Origin: Actinomycetota bacterium
GTDB lineage: Bacteria; Actinomycetota; Acidimicrobiia; Acidimicrobiales; Ilumatobacteraceae
Direction of reading: 5' to 3'
Length of the DNA: 64,000 bases
Assembly: GCA_009702045.1 (NCBI GenBank)
Contig: WLIV01000001.1
Span: 207,881 to 271,880 of the forward strand
The translations under genes were made by a program, and so were the position numbers. Positions 57,774 to 64,000 of this stretch are shown here, in pieces. Under the pieces are notes generated by a model. The model was given only the letters and a program-made list of their open reading frames with translations. It did no database searches and was not told where the DNA came from. Position 1 is the stretch's first letter, and every line of letters begins with the position of its first letter.

Positions 57774-58991
57774 TCAGGCCTGTGGTTCGCGGGGGAGGCC
57801 GAGCAGTCGCTCGCCGAGGATGTTGCGCTGCACCTGCGAGGTACCGGCGTAGATCGTGTCGGCGACACCGTTGTACAGCGCTCCGACCCACGAGGCACTG
57901 GTGTTCGGCGCGCCCGGGTCGTCGCAGCGGTAGCTGCGGATGGGCGCGCGCCCTTGGAGCACCATCGCGTCGGCGCCCATGATGTCGATCGCCAGGCGGG
58001 TTACATCGCGGTGGTATTCGCTCCACTGCACCTTGCTGATCGAGGCCTCGGGACCGAGGACTCCGGTGGACAACACGCCAGTAAGGATGCGATAGCCGAG
58101 GTAGCGCATGATCTCGACGCGGCAATAGGCGGCAGCGATCGCGTCGCGGATGACAGGGTCGTCGAGGCGGCCGCGCTCGCGCGCCATCTCCACCATGCGA
58201 TCGAATTCGGCGCGGAACAGCACCGGGTTGGTGGCGGCTTCGTCGCCGCGCTCAAGTGAGAGCAGGCTGTTGGCGATTTCCCACCCGTTGTCGACGTCTC
58301 CGATGACGTTGCCCTTCGCCGTGCGGGCACCATCGAGGAATACTTCGTTGAAATCCGGTGAGCCACCGATCTTGCGGATGGGCACGACCGTGACGCCGGG
58401 CTGATCCATCGGCACCATCAGGAAGGTGATGCCGCGATGCTTGGGAGCATCCGGGTTCGTGCGTGCCAGCACGAAGATCCAGTTCGCCTCCTTGGCGCGG
58501 GTCTGCCAGATCTTCTGGCCGGTGATCACCCACTCGTCGCCATCGAGTTCGGCCTTCGTGCGCAAGCTGGCCAGGTCGCTGCCGGCGTCGGGCTCGCTGT
58601 ACCCCTGACACCACAGGTGCTCGGCCGACAGGATGCGCGGCAAGAAGTACTGCTTCTGCTCCTCGGTGCCCCACTTCAGCAGCAGGCCGCCCATCATCTT
58701 CAGGCTGAAGTTGTCGTTGGGTCCGACGGCGGGCACGCCGGCCTTGGCCAGTTCCTCGACGAGCACGACTTGCTCAAGCTTGGTGAGTCCGCCGCCGCCG
58801 TACTGGGTGGGCCAACTGACGGCTAGCAAGCCGTTGTCGTTCAGCGTCTGGCGCCAGCGATCGGTGAACGCGAACGCCTCGTCGCGCGACAGCGCACCGA
58901 CACCCTTCCAGTCCGCAGGCAGGTGCTCGGCGAGGAACGCTTGTACGCGGGTGCGGAAGGTCTCTGCCTGTTCGGAGTAGTTCGAGTTCAT
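57774..58991 (-). CDS. Acyl-CoA dehydrogenase
   Basis: A 405-residue flavoenzyme that introduces a double bond into an acyl-CoA. Family features: WPTQYGGGGLTKLEQVVLVEELAKAG near 55-80, the FAD-side CQGYSEPDAGSDLASLRTKAELDGDEW near 133-160, QKIWQTRAKEAN, and the C-terminal GTSQVQRNILGERLLGLPRE. It is of the FadE type common in actinobacterial steroid and branched-chain degradation. It lies at the end of the TetR-crotonase-dehydrogenase operon, one base from the crotonase stop. The residue acting as catalytic base could not be fixed by eye. Confidence 0.92.
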   Translation of the reverse strand: MNSNYSEQAETFRTRVQAFLAEHLPADWKGVGALSRDEAFAFTDRWRQTLNDNGLLAVSWPTQYGGGGLTKLEQVVLVEELAKAGVPAVGPNDNFSLKMMGGLLLKWGTEEQKQYFLPRILSAEHLWCQGYSEPDAGSDLASLRTKAELDGDEWVITGQKIWQTRAKEANWIFVLARTNPDAPKHRGITFLMVPMDQPGVTVVPIRKIGGSPDFNEVFLDGARTAKGNVIGDVDNGWEIANSLLSLERGDEAATNPVLFRAEFDRMVEMARERGRLDDPVIRDAIAAAYCRVEIMRYLGYRILTGVLSTGVLGPEASISKVQWSEYHRDVTRLAIDIMGADAMVLQGRAPIRSYRCDDPGAPNTSASWVGALYNGVADTIYAGTSQVQRNILGERLLGLPREPQA

Positions 58992-58992
58992 G

Positions 58993-59832
58993 TCATTGCT
59001 CCATGAAGGGGGGGAGGGGTGGGAGGACGGCGTCAGCGGGGAGGGCGATGAACGTCGCCGGTCGCTTCTCCACCAACGCGGCGACGCCTTCGCCGAAATC
59101 AGGGTTGTCCGTTGGGATGTTCATGCGCACCATCGTCTCCAGCCACACCTGGTTGGCCTCGGTGTAATCGCGCGACAGATCGCCCCACACTTGACGGCGC
59201 ATCGCCGCCATCGAGATGGGCGAACTGCCGGTGGCCAGCGCACGCGCGTAGGCCTGCGCCTCGGCGAGCACGGTGCTGTCATCGCACACTCGGCTGACCA
59301 GGCCGATGCGCAGGGCCTCGTCGGCCTCGACGCGCTTGGCGGTGTACAGCAGATCCAGTGCGTGCTCCACGCCGATCAGCTTCGGCAACAGCCAGGACAG
59401 TCCGTACTCCGCAGGGATACCGAGCTTGGCGTAGGCGGTGGAGATGCGGGCGCTGCGGGCCATGAAGCGGATATCGCACACGAGTGCCTGCACGATGCCG
59501 ATACCGGCGCAGGCCCCATTGATTGCTGCGATCATCGGCTTGGGAATGGTGAGTGCGTAGTGCTGCGAGCGGCGACCGGCCAGGACGAGACCGCCGCCGC
59601 CGACAACTCCTGCCAAACGCTTCGAGTCGAGGCCGGGGCAGAACGACGTTCCCGCACCCGTCAGCACGATCGCGCGCACGTCTGCGTCGACTGCCGCACG
59701 ATCGAGCGCAGCCCAGTACTGGCGCTCCATGTCGTGGTTCCAGGCGTTGTGGCGACCGGGGTTGTCGAGGGTGATCGTGCACACCGCGTCGGCGACGTCG
59801 TAGTGCACGTACTCGGGAAGGTCGTCGGTCAT
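58993..59832 (-). CDS. Enoyl-CoA hydratase/isomerase family protein
   Basis: A 279-residue crotonase-fold enzyme: ITLDNPGRHNAWNHDME, GAGTSFCPGLDSKRL (CPGLD in place of CAGAD), INGACAGIGIVQALVCDIRFM and the FGIPAEYGLS-like LGIPAEYGLSWLLPKLIG loop with a catalytic-site Glu. It is probably the hydratase for the product of the adjacent acyl-CoA dehydrogenase. The ATG overlaps the TetR stop (ATGA); the frame is open upstream. The operon implies beta-oxidation of one compound under TetR control. Confidence 0.9.
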   Translation of the reverse strand: MTDDLPEYVHYDVADAVCTITLDNPGRHNAWNHDMERQYWAALDRAAVDADVRAIVLTGAGTSFCPGLDSKRLAGVVGGGGLVLAGRRSQHYALTIPKPMIAAINGACAGIGIVQALVCDIRFMARSARISTAYAKLGIPAEYGLSWLLPKLIGVEHALDLLYTAKRVEADEALRIGLVSRVCDDSTVLAEAQAYARALATGSSPISMAAMRRQVWGDLSRDYTEANQVWLETMVRMNIPTDNPDFGEGVAALVEKRPATFIALPADAVLPPLPPFMEQ

Positions 59833-60503
59833 GGATGGTCTCCGTGGTCGGGACCGGCGGCGGGCCCCGGTGTCGTGATGGGTGACACCGTATTCCTGAA
59901 CCCGTCCAGTGCCCAATGGACACTGCGCTCGAGAAGCGCGGGGTCGAGTGTCTCGCCCGGGCGCAGAGGGCGCGTGCCCAGCAGCCACCCGCCGAACAGG
60001 AAGTGCAGCGTGGCCAACAGGTCCATCGCATCGGTGGAGGTGAAACCTTCGGTGAGCAACACCTCGAGCACCTTCTGTGACACGCGATCGGCGGCTCGCG
60101 ATCGGCGCTGTGTCGACAGCACGCGAGCGCCAACACCGGGGTAGTGCTCGAATACTCGGTGCATGCGCAGCAGCACCTCGACGATGGTGTCGCTCCATGT
60201 GAGCGTTGCCGGTATGTCGACATCGATCTTGCGGGCAACGCGTTCGCACAACCGATCGAGGAGGTCGTCGCGCCCGTTGACGTAGTGGTAGACGGCGGGG
60301 CTGGAGATGCCGAGCGCGTCGGCCACGGCCTTCACCGTCAGCGCATCGAGACCGTGTTCGGCAACCAGCGGCAGCGCTGCGTCGAGGATGTCGTCGCGTG
60401 TCAGCGGCAACGGCTGTGTGCCGCCGCGGCTACGGCGCTGGCGAGTAGCGGGCGTTGGAGAGGTGATCACGGTTCGTGCAGACATGGGCTTGACCTGCAC
60501 CAT
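59829..60503 (-). CDS. TetR-family transcriptional regulator
   Basis: A 224-residue repressor of the TetR type with a short basic N-terminal tail and the DNA-binding domain at about residues 35-80 (TRDDILDAALPLVAEHGLDALTVKAVADALGISSPAVYHYVNGRDDLLDRL). The C-terminal domain would bind an acyl-CoA or similar ligand. The ATG at 60503 is set by a TAATAT box six bases upstream. It heads the crotonase-dehydrogenase operon and faces the P450 operon across the nested dyad at 60490-60530, so it probably controls both. Confidence 0.9.
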   Translation of the reverse strand: MVQVKPMSARTVITSPTPATRQRRSRGGTQPLPLTRDDILDAALPLVAEHGLDALTVKAVADALGISSPAVYHYVNGRDDLLDRLCERVARKIDVDIPATLTWSDTIVEVLLRMHRVFEHYPGVGARVLSTQRRSRAADRVSQKVLEVLLTEGFTSTDAMDLLATLHFLFGGWLLGTRPLRPGETLDPALLERSVHWALDGFRNTVSPITTPGPAAGPDHGDHP

Positions 60504-60518
60504 TTATGCATATTAAAT
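60490..60518 (+). promoter_or_regulatory. Promoter of the P450 operon (TTGACC, 17 bp, TTAAAT)
   Basis: TTGACC (60490-60495) and TTAAAT (60513-60518) are 17 bases apart; the start point would be near 60525, with a leader of about 70 bases that includes AAGGGG before the ATG. Confidence 0.5.
60510..60515 (-). promoter_or_regulatory. -10 box (TAATAT) of the TetR operon
   Basis: On the minus strand TAATAT is followed by GCATAA and the ATG at 60503: leaderless layout, inside the dyad. Confidence 0.55.
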
Positions 60519-60594
60519 GACGAGGGTCAATCGGCCTCGTGGAACTCTCGGGGGCCGAAGCGGTGAACACCGAGCAGTGAACAAGGGGATGTGG

Positions 60595-61200
60595 ATGACG
60601 GCTGAACTGACAGCGGACGACCTCAAGGCGTACGCCTCCACGATCGGCGGGCTGCGGCCCGTGCCGGTCGCGGTCACCACTGCCCACGGCGGACGCGCCA
60701 ATGGCCTGATCACATTGTCCGGCGGTCCGGCCAGCATCATCCCCGAGGCGCCGCGCCTGGTGGTCAGCATCACCACCTACAACTTCAGTCACGACCTGAT
60801 TCGCGACGGCGGCGTGTTCATTCTGCACACGTTGTCGAATGCCGCCGAGTTGATCGAGACGTCGCTGGAGATCATCCGCACACTCGGTGGTCGTACCGGG
60901 CGCGATGGCGACAAGCTGACTGGGTTGCGCACCCGATCCGGCGTCACCGGTGCGCCCATCCTGCTCGACGCGCTCACCTACGTCGAGGCCAGGGTGATCC
61001 GTTCACTCGACAACGAGGAGAACACGTTCTTCGTCGGAGATGTCGTCGGCGCAGGTCGCTTGAACGCTGGCGGCAAGCTCGACATCGGCACGGCGTGGAC
61101 AGGCCTCGGCAAAGAATGGACCGACGCGTACGAGCACGACCACGAAGCACAGATCGACGACAGCCGCGTTCGCCGCGGCCTTCCCACAAGCCACTCCTGA
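60595..61200 (+). CDS. Flavin reductase family protein
   Basis: A 201-residue split-barrel flavin-binding protein of the flavin reductase-like group, which reduces FMN or FAD with NAD(P)H or supplies reduced flavin to a monooxygenase. It has RPVPVAVTTAHGGRANGLITLS near residues 20-41, PRLVVSITTYNFSHDLI and the typical VYVEARV-like LTYVEARVIRS segment. Start at the ATG with AAGGGG six bases upstream; a GTG at 60577 is possible. It leads the P450 operon and may provide electrons for it. Confidence 0.85.
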   Translation: MTAELTADDLKAYASTIGGLRPVPVAVTTAHGGRANGLITLSGGPASIIPEAPRLVVSITTYNFSHDLIRDGGVFILHTLSNAAELIETSLEIIRTLGGRTGRDGDKLTGLRTRSGVTGAPILLDALTYVEARVIRSLDNEENTFFVGDVVGAGRLNAGGKLDIGTAWTGLGKEWTDAYEHDHEAQIDDSRVRRGLPTSHS

Positions 61201-61214
61201 AAGGCGAGTACACC

Positions 61215-62462
61215 ATGCAGCAATGTCCGATCGCTCACGGCTACCACCCACTCGAGCGCGACACCGTGCTCGACCCGTACCCGGCGTTCAACCGGTTGCG
61301 CGACGAGGGCCCGGTGTTTTTTCTGCCCGAGCTGGATCACTACATCGTCACCAAGTACGACGATGTCGAGAAGATCCTGCTCGACCGCGACACATGGAGC
61401 GCCGCCAACGCGTCGTCGCCATTGTTGCCCATCTGCCAGGCGGCGCAGGATGTGCTGGCGCAGGGCTATCACCGTGTGCCCACGCTCAACAACAGCGACC
61501 CGCCGCGTCACCCGCTGATGCGCAAGTCGTTGCTGTCGGTCATCACGCCGCGTCGCCTCAACGAGCTCGAGCCGGTGTTGTTCGCCTACTGCGAGAACCT
61601 CGTGCTCGGTATCAAGGACGAGCCGGTGATCGACTTCGTCGACCGCCTCGCGTTCCCATTTCCTGGCTTCGCCGCGTTCAGCCTGCTGGGTTTCCCGTCT
61701 GAGGACACCGAGATGCTGAAGGACTGGAGTGCGAAGCGCGTACTGCTCACCTACGGCCGCCTCAGCGACGAGGAGCAGGTGGAGATCGCGCACATCATCT
61801 GCAGTTTCTGGAAGTACTGCGTCGACCATGTGGCCAGCAACCGGGCCAACCGTCAGGACAACATCGTCTCGGAACTGGTCACACTGTCCGACGCCAAGCC
61901 CGAGCAGCTCAACGACTTCGACATCGTCAACATGGTGTACTCCATGGCACTCGCCGGCCACGAGACCACGTGCAACACCATCGGCAACGGCACCCGGGCG
62001 CTGCTCACCGACCGCAGCCAGTACGAGGCACTGATCGCCGATCCGTCGAAGATTCCGAACGCAGTGGAAGAAATCCTGCGCTACGACGGGCCGGTGTTGA
62101 ACCACCGTCGCGTCGCCAAGATCGACACCGAGGTTGCTGGCGTCGCCATTCCGGCTGGCGCCAAGGTGATGATGTGCTTCGCCTCTGCCGACCACGACCC
62201 GAACGTGTTCGAGAACCCCGATGCCTTCCTGATCGAGCGCGACAACGCCGATATGCACCTGGCATTCGGCAAGGGCGCTCACTTCTGCATGGGTGCCGCG
62301 CTGGGCCGCCTCGAGGTGAAGATCATTCTTGATCTGCTCACCACGCACTGCCCCAACCTGGAGCTGGTGCCCGACCAGGTGGTGGAGTACAGCCCCAATG
62401 CGTTGTTCCGTGGCCCGCTGGCGATGATGGTGGCGCCCATCGGCCTCGCCGGGATCAAGTGA
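61215..62462 (+). CDS. Cytochrome P450
   Basis: A 415-residue heme-thiolate monooxygenase. The I-helix has ALAGHETT near residues 244-251, the K-helix ExxR is in VEEILRYDG, and the heme Cys358 is in FGKGAHFCMGAALGR. It is similar in build to actinobacterial P450s that hydroxylate sterols, terpenes or fatty acids. The flavin reductase precedes it, and a small cysteine-rich protein follows it by 13 bases, which may be its electron donor. No classical ferredoxin or ferredoxin reductase is in the operon. Confidence 0.95.
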   Translation: MQQCPIAHGYHPLERDTVLDPYPAFNRLRDEGPVFFLPELDHYIVTKYDDVEKILLDRDTWSAANASSPLLPICQAAQDVLAQGYHRVPTLNNSDPPRHPLMRKSLLSVITPRRLNELEPVLFAYCENLVLGIKDEPVIDFVDRLAFPFPGFAAFSLLGFPSEDTEMLKDWSAKRVLLTYGRLSDEEQVEIAHIICSFWKYCVDHVASNRANRQDNIVSELVTLSDAKPEQLNDFDIVNMVYSMALAGHETTCNTIGNGTRALLTDRSQYEALIADPSKIPNAVEEILRYDGPVLNHRRVAKIDTEVAGVAIPAGAKVMMCFASADHDPNVFENPDAFLIERDNADMHLAFGKGAHFCMGAALGRLEVKIILDLLTTHCPNLELVPDQVVEYSPNALFRGPLAMMVAPIGLAGIK

Positions 62463-62475
62463 AGGGGTTGAACTG

Positions 62476-62697
62476 ATGAGTTTCGAGCCAACTGTCGACG
62501 AGAAGGCATTCAATGCCTCGTCGAAGCTCATCCGCACCACGGCGCTGCGCGGTACACCGTTGGAGGGCGACAGCTGTGGCAACTGCCTGTACTACCTGCA
62601 GCCCGACGACCCGCTGGCGTTCTGCTGGCACGAGAAGTTCCAGTGTCTGGTGAGCACCAGTTGGTGGTGCCAGTTCTGGGCCATGCGAGAGGAATGA
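62476..62697 (+). CDS. Small cysteine-rich protein, HiPIP-like
   Basis: A 73-residue protein with five cysteines: C34, C37, C50, C57 and C65. Four of them (34, 37, 50, 65) have spacing C-x2-C-x12-C-x14-C, close to that of high-potential iron-sulfur proteins, and the end WWCQFW recalls their GWC-AW ending. No signal peptide is seen, although HiPIPs are normally periplasmic. AAGGGG precedes the ATG. Placed between the P450 and SnoaL-like genes, it may carry a [4Fe-4S] cluster and pass electrons to the P450. A zinc-binding role is the alternative. Confidence 0.65.
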   Translation: MSFEPTVDEKAFNASSKLIRTTALRGTPLEGDSCGNCLYYLQPDDPLAFCWHEKFQCLVSTSWWCQFWAMREE

Positions 62698-63287
62698 CGG
62701 ACATGACCGACTACAGCCGCGACGAAGTGGAAGCCGCCTTCCAGCACTACTTCATGGTCGGGCCGGTGATGGAGGACTGGATCGCGTGGTCGCAGTTGTT
62801 CACCGACGACGCCGTGTACTTCGACCACTTTTATGGACGCTTCCGTGGCCCGGCGGAGATTCAGCTGTTCCTCGAGACCACGATGATGACTGGCAAGCAC
62901 TGCTACACCGCGCTCGAGTGGTACAACATTGAGGGCAACCGGATCGTGTGGAAGGGCCTCAACCTGGCCGACCATCCCGACCCGACGCAGGGGCCGTTCT
63001 CGTTCCCGTCGCTGCAGATCATCCAGTACGCCGGCAACGGCAAGTGGTCATCCGAAGAAGACTGGTGGATGCAGCCGGAGATGGTGAAGTACGCCAAGGG
63101 ATACTGGAGGGCATGTCAGGCCATCGACCCCAGCTTCCCCGATCAGCTGTCGCGCACACATTGGGGCAACATCGAGTGGGCACGCCCGGCCGCCGGTCAT
63201 ACTGCGACGCCGTCGTGGCTCGGCCGTGAGCACGAGATTCCCACCGTGCGCCGCATCGAGGACATGAACTTCGGCGAGCGAGTCTGA
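62694..63287 (+). CDS. SnoaL/NTF2-like protein
   Basis: A 197-residue protein with an NTF2-like cone fold: DEVEAAFQHYFMVGPVMEDWIAWSQLFTDDAVYFDH, then GRFRGPAEIQLFLETTMMTGKH. Members include polyketide cyclases, ketosteroid isomerases and hydroxylating-dioxygenase partners. A C-terminal extension of about 60 residues (DQLSRTHWGNIEWARPAAGH) goes beyond the simple domain. The ATG at 62694 overlaps the previous stop; a second ATG lies at 62703. It may isomerise or bind a product of the P450. Confidence 0.8.
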   Translation: MTDMTDYSRDEVEAAFQHYFMVGPVMEDWIAWSQLFTDDAVYFDHFYGRFRGPAEIQLFLETTMMTGKHCYTALEWYNIEGNRIVWKGLNLADHPDPTQGPFSFPSLQIIQYAGNGKWSSEEDWWMQPEMVKYAKGYWRACQAIDPSFPDQLSRTHWGNIEWARPAAGHTATPSWLGREHEIPTVRRIEDMNFGERV

Positions 63288-63289
63288 CG

Positions 63290-63919
63290 GTGGCGATCGA
63301 CCTCGCTCCGTTCCTCGACCCTCGGCACACCGCAGTGGTGGCGTTGGAGGTGCAGGAGAACATGCTCGATCCGCACAAGGCGCTCATCCCCGGTGTGGCG
63401 GCGCATGCGGAGGCGATCGGCCTGGTCGACAATGTCGCCGCGTTGATGGCTGCCGCGCGGCGTGTGGGAGCTCCCGTCGTCTATGTCAGCGATGCGCGAC
63501 GCGACGATGGCAAGGGCGCGGTCAAGAACTTGATGATCGGTCGCTCGATCGCTGGTGCCGAGTCGCGCAGTTGGAGTCACGGGGCGATCCACCACCGACT
63601 CACGCCACACGAGGGCGACATCTCGCTGGGCCGCGAGCACGGGATGACCGGGTTCTACGCAACACCACTCGACGCGTATTTGCGCAACCTCGACGTCACT
63701 ACCGTGATCCTCGTGGGCGTGTCGGCGAACATCGCCGTCAACGGCACCGCGATCGAGGCGATGAACCTCGGCTACCGGGTCGTGGTGCCCAGCGATTGCG
63801 TGGCTGGAGACCCACCCGAGTACGTGCAGCAGTTGCTGAAGTTCACGATTCGCAACGTCGGTGTCGTGGCTCCGGTGCAAGGCATCCTCGACCACTGGGC
63901 CGGCCTGCCCGCCAACTGA
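63290..63919 (+). CDS. Isochorismatase-like protein with altered catalytic triad
   Basis: A 209-residue protein with the cysteine hydrolase/isochorismatase fold. The places of the Asp-Lys-Cys triad hold other residues: ALEVQ instead of IDMQ (Glu), SLGREHG where Lys is usual (Arg), and GVSANIAVNG where the nucleophile Cys should be (Ala). It is thus unlikely to work by the normal thiol route; similar triad-less homologues probably exist in actinobacteria. GTG start two bases after the SnoaL stop. Last gene of the P450 operon. Confidence 0.78.
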   Translation: MAIDLAPFLDPRHTAVVALEVQENMLDPHKALIPGVAAHAEAIGLVDNVAALMAAARRVGAPVVYVSDARRDDGKGAVKNLMIGRSIAGAESRSWSHGAIHHRLTPHEGDISLGREHGMTGFYATPLDAYLRNLDVTTVILVGVSANIAVNGTAIEAMNLGYRVVVPSDCVAGDPPEYVQQLLKFTIRNVGVVAPVQGILDHWAGLPAN

Positions 63920-64000
63920 CCGGCCTGTCCCGTCGGGCAGTCGGCTCGCCCGTTCAACGCTCCGTTCTGGGAAGCGGGGGTTCCGGATTACGGCCACCCC
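63920..64000. other. Intergenic tail at the right edge
   Basis: The last 81 bases hold no gene. They include TTCTGGGAAG at 63965-63974, the inverted form of the repeat seen twice at 40498-40535, followed by a G-rich run. The element may continue past the window. Confidence 0.4.

Larger units (their letters stand above)
60490..60530. promoter_or_regulatory. Nested dyad (candidate TetR operator) between divergent operons
   Basis: TTGACC (60490-60495) mirrors GGTCAA (60525-60530), and CATTTA (60501-60506) mirrors TAAATG (60514-60519), all about one centre at 60510. Both divergent promoters lie inside. Confidence 0.6.

Noticed and set aside
1..64000. CRISPR arrays, tRNA or rRNA genes, insertion sequences, phage genes
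   Set aside because: No regularly spaced repeats, cloverleaf-like segments, transposases, integrases or terminal repeats were found by eye.

Overview
The window looks like a chromosomal segment of a high-GC actinobacterium, most plausibly an uncultured-type Acidimicrobiia (Ilumatobacter-like). That placement is inferred from gene content: a secA-prfB-ftsE-ftsX backbone, an F420 gamma-glutamyl ligase, a group II truncated globin, a protein resembling mycothiol-dependent Rv2466c, and dense catabolic gene clusters. It also fits a promoter grammar in which a TAnnnT -10 hexamer sits 6 to 8 bases before the start codon, so many mRNAs are probably leaderless. No rRNA, tRNA, CRISPR array, transposase or prophage gene was seen, and no gap between genes exceeds about 220 bases.

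Layout. 0.2-5.7 kb: housekeeping genes secA, prfB, ftsE, ftsX. 5.7-10.1 kb: mostly single genes for a crotonase, truncated globin, MenB, an alpha/beta hydrolase, CofE and an SRPBCC protein. 10.1-12.0 kb: a lipoprotein joining a phosphodiesterase-like and an esterase domain. 12.2-17.1 kb: a respiratory operon with a cupredoxin lipoprotein, a small membrane protein, a GltD-like flavoprotein with iron-sulfur clusters, a fused cytochrome b, a Rieske protein and a membrane-anchored cytochrome c. 17.1-19.8 kb: an aminotransferase-Lrp-psuG operon behind a perfect 11-bp inverted repeat. 20-25.6 kb: a lipoprotein, a crotonase, an MFS-luciferase-like oxidoreductase-XRE/cupin group and an ECF sigma/anti-sigma pair. 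25.6-32.1 kb: a hydantoinase/oxoprolinase-like protein, a DEAD-box helicase, a VapBC toxin-antitoxin pair, a KAS III-like enzyme and a phosphatase. 32.1-40.5 kb: a sarcosine/dimethylglycine dehydrogenase-like enzyme, an acyl-CoA synthetase, a cupin lipoprotein, and a GNAT-DUF1537 kinase-PdxA group that suggests catabolism of four-carbon sugar acids.

40.5-49.8 kb is a likely degradation locus. An arylsulfatase diverges from an operon encoding a DsbA-fold protein, a TetR regulator, a metallo-hydrolase, a haloalkane dehalogenase, an SRPBCC protein, a second sulfatase and a beta-propeller protein. Two face-to-face promoters with optimal 17-bp spacers share one dyad between the two arms. 49.8-57.6 kb: a divergent sigma/ZAS anti-sigma pair, a crotonase, a small EF-hand-like protein, a nitronate monooxygenase, a large alkylsulfatase-type metallo-hydrolase, an SDR, an SMP-30 lactonase and a methyltransferase. 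57.8-63.9 kb: a TetR-crotonase-acyl-CoA dehydrogenase operon diverging from a flavin reductase-cytochrome P450-HiPIP-like-SnoaL-isochorismatase-like operon, with a nested dyad between them.

Together the genes describe an aerobic heterotroph equipped to desulfate, dehalogenate, hydroxylate and beta-oxidise diverse organic compounds. The most unusual items are the respiratory operon, the dehalogenase/sulfatase locus with its mirrored promoters, the P450 operon with a five-cysteine HiPIP-like protein and a triad-less isochorismatase homologue, and the lipoprotein fusion.
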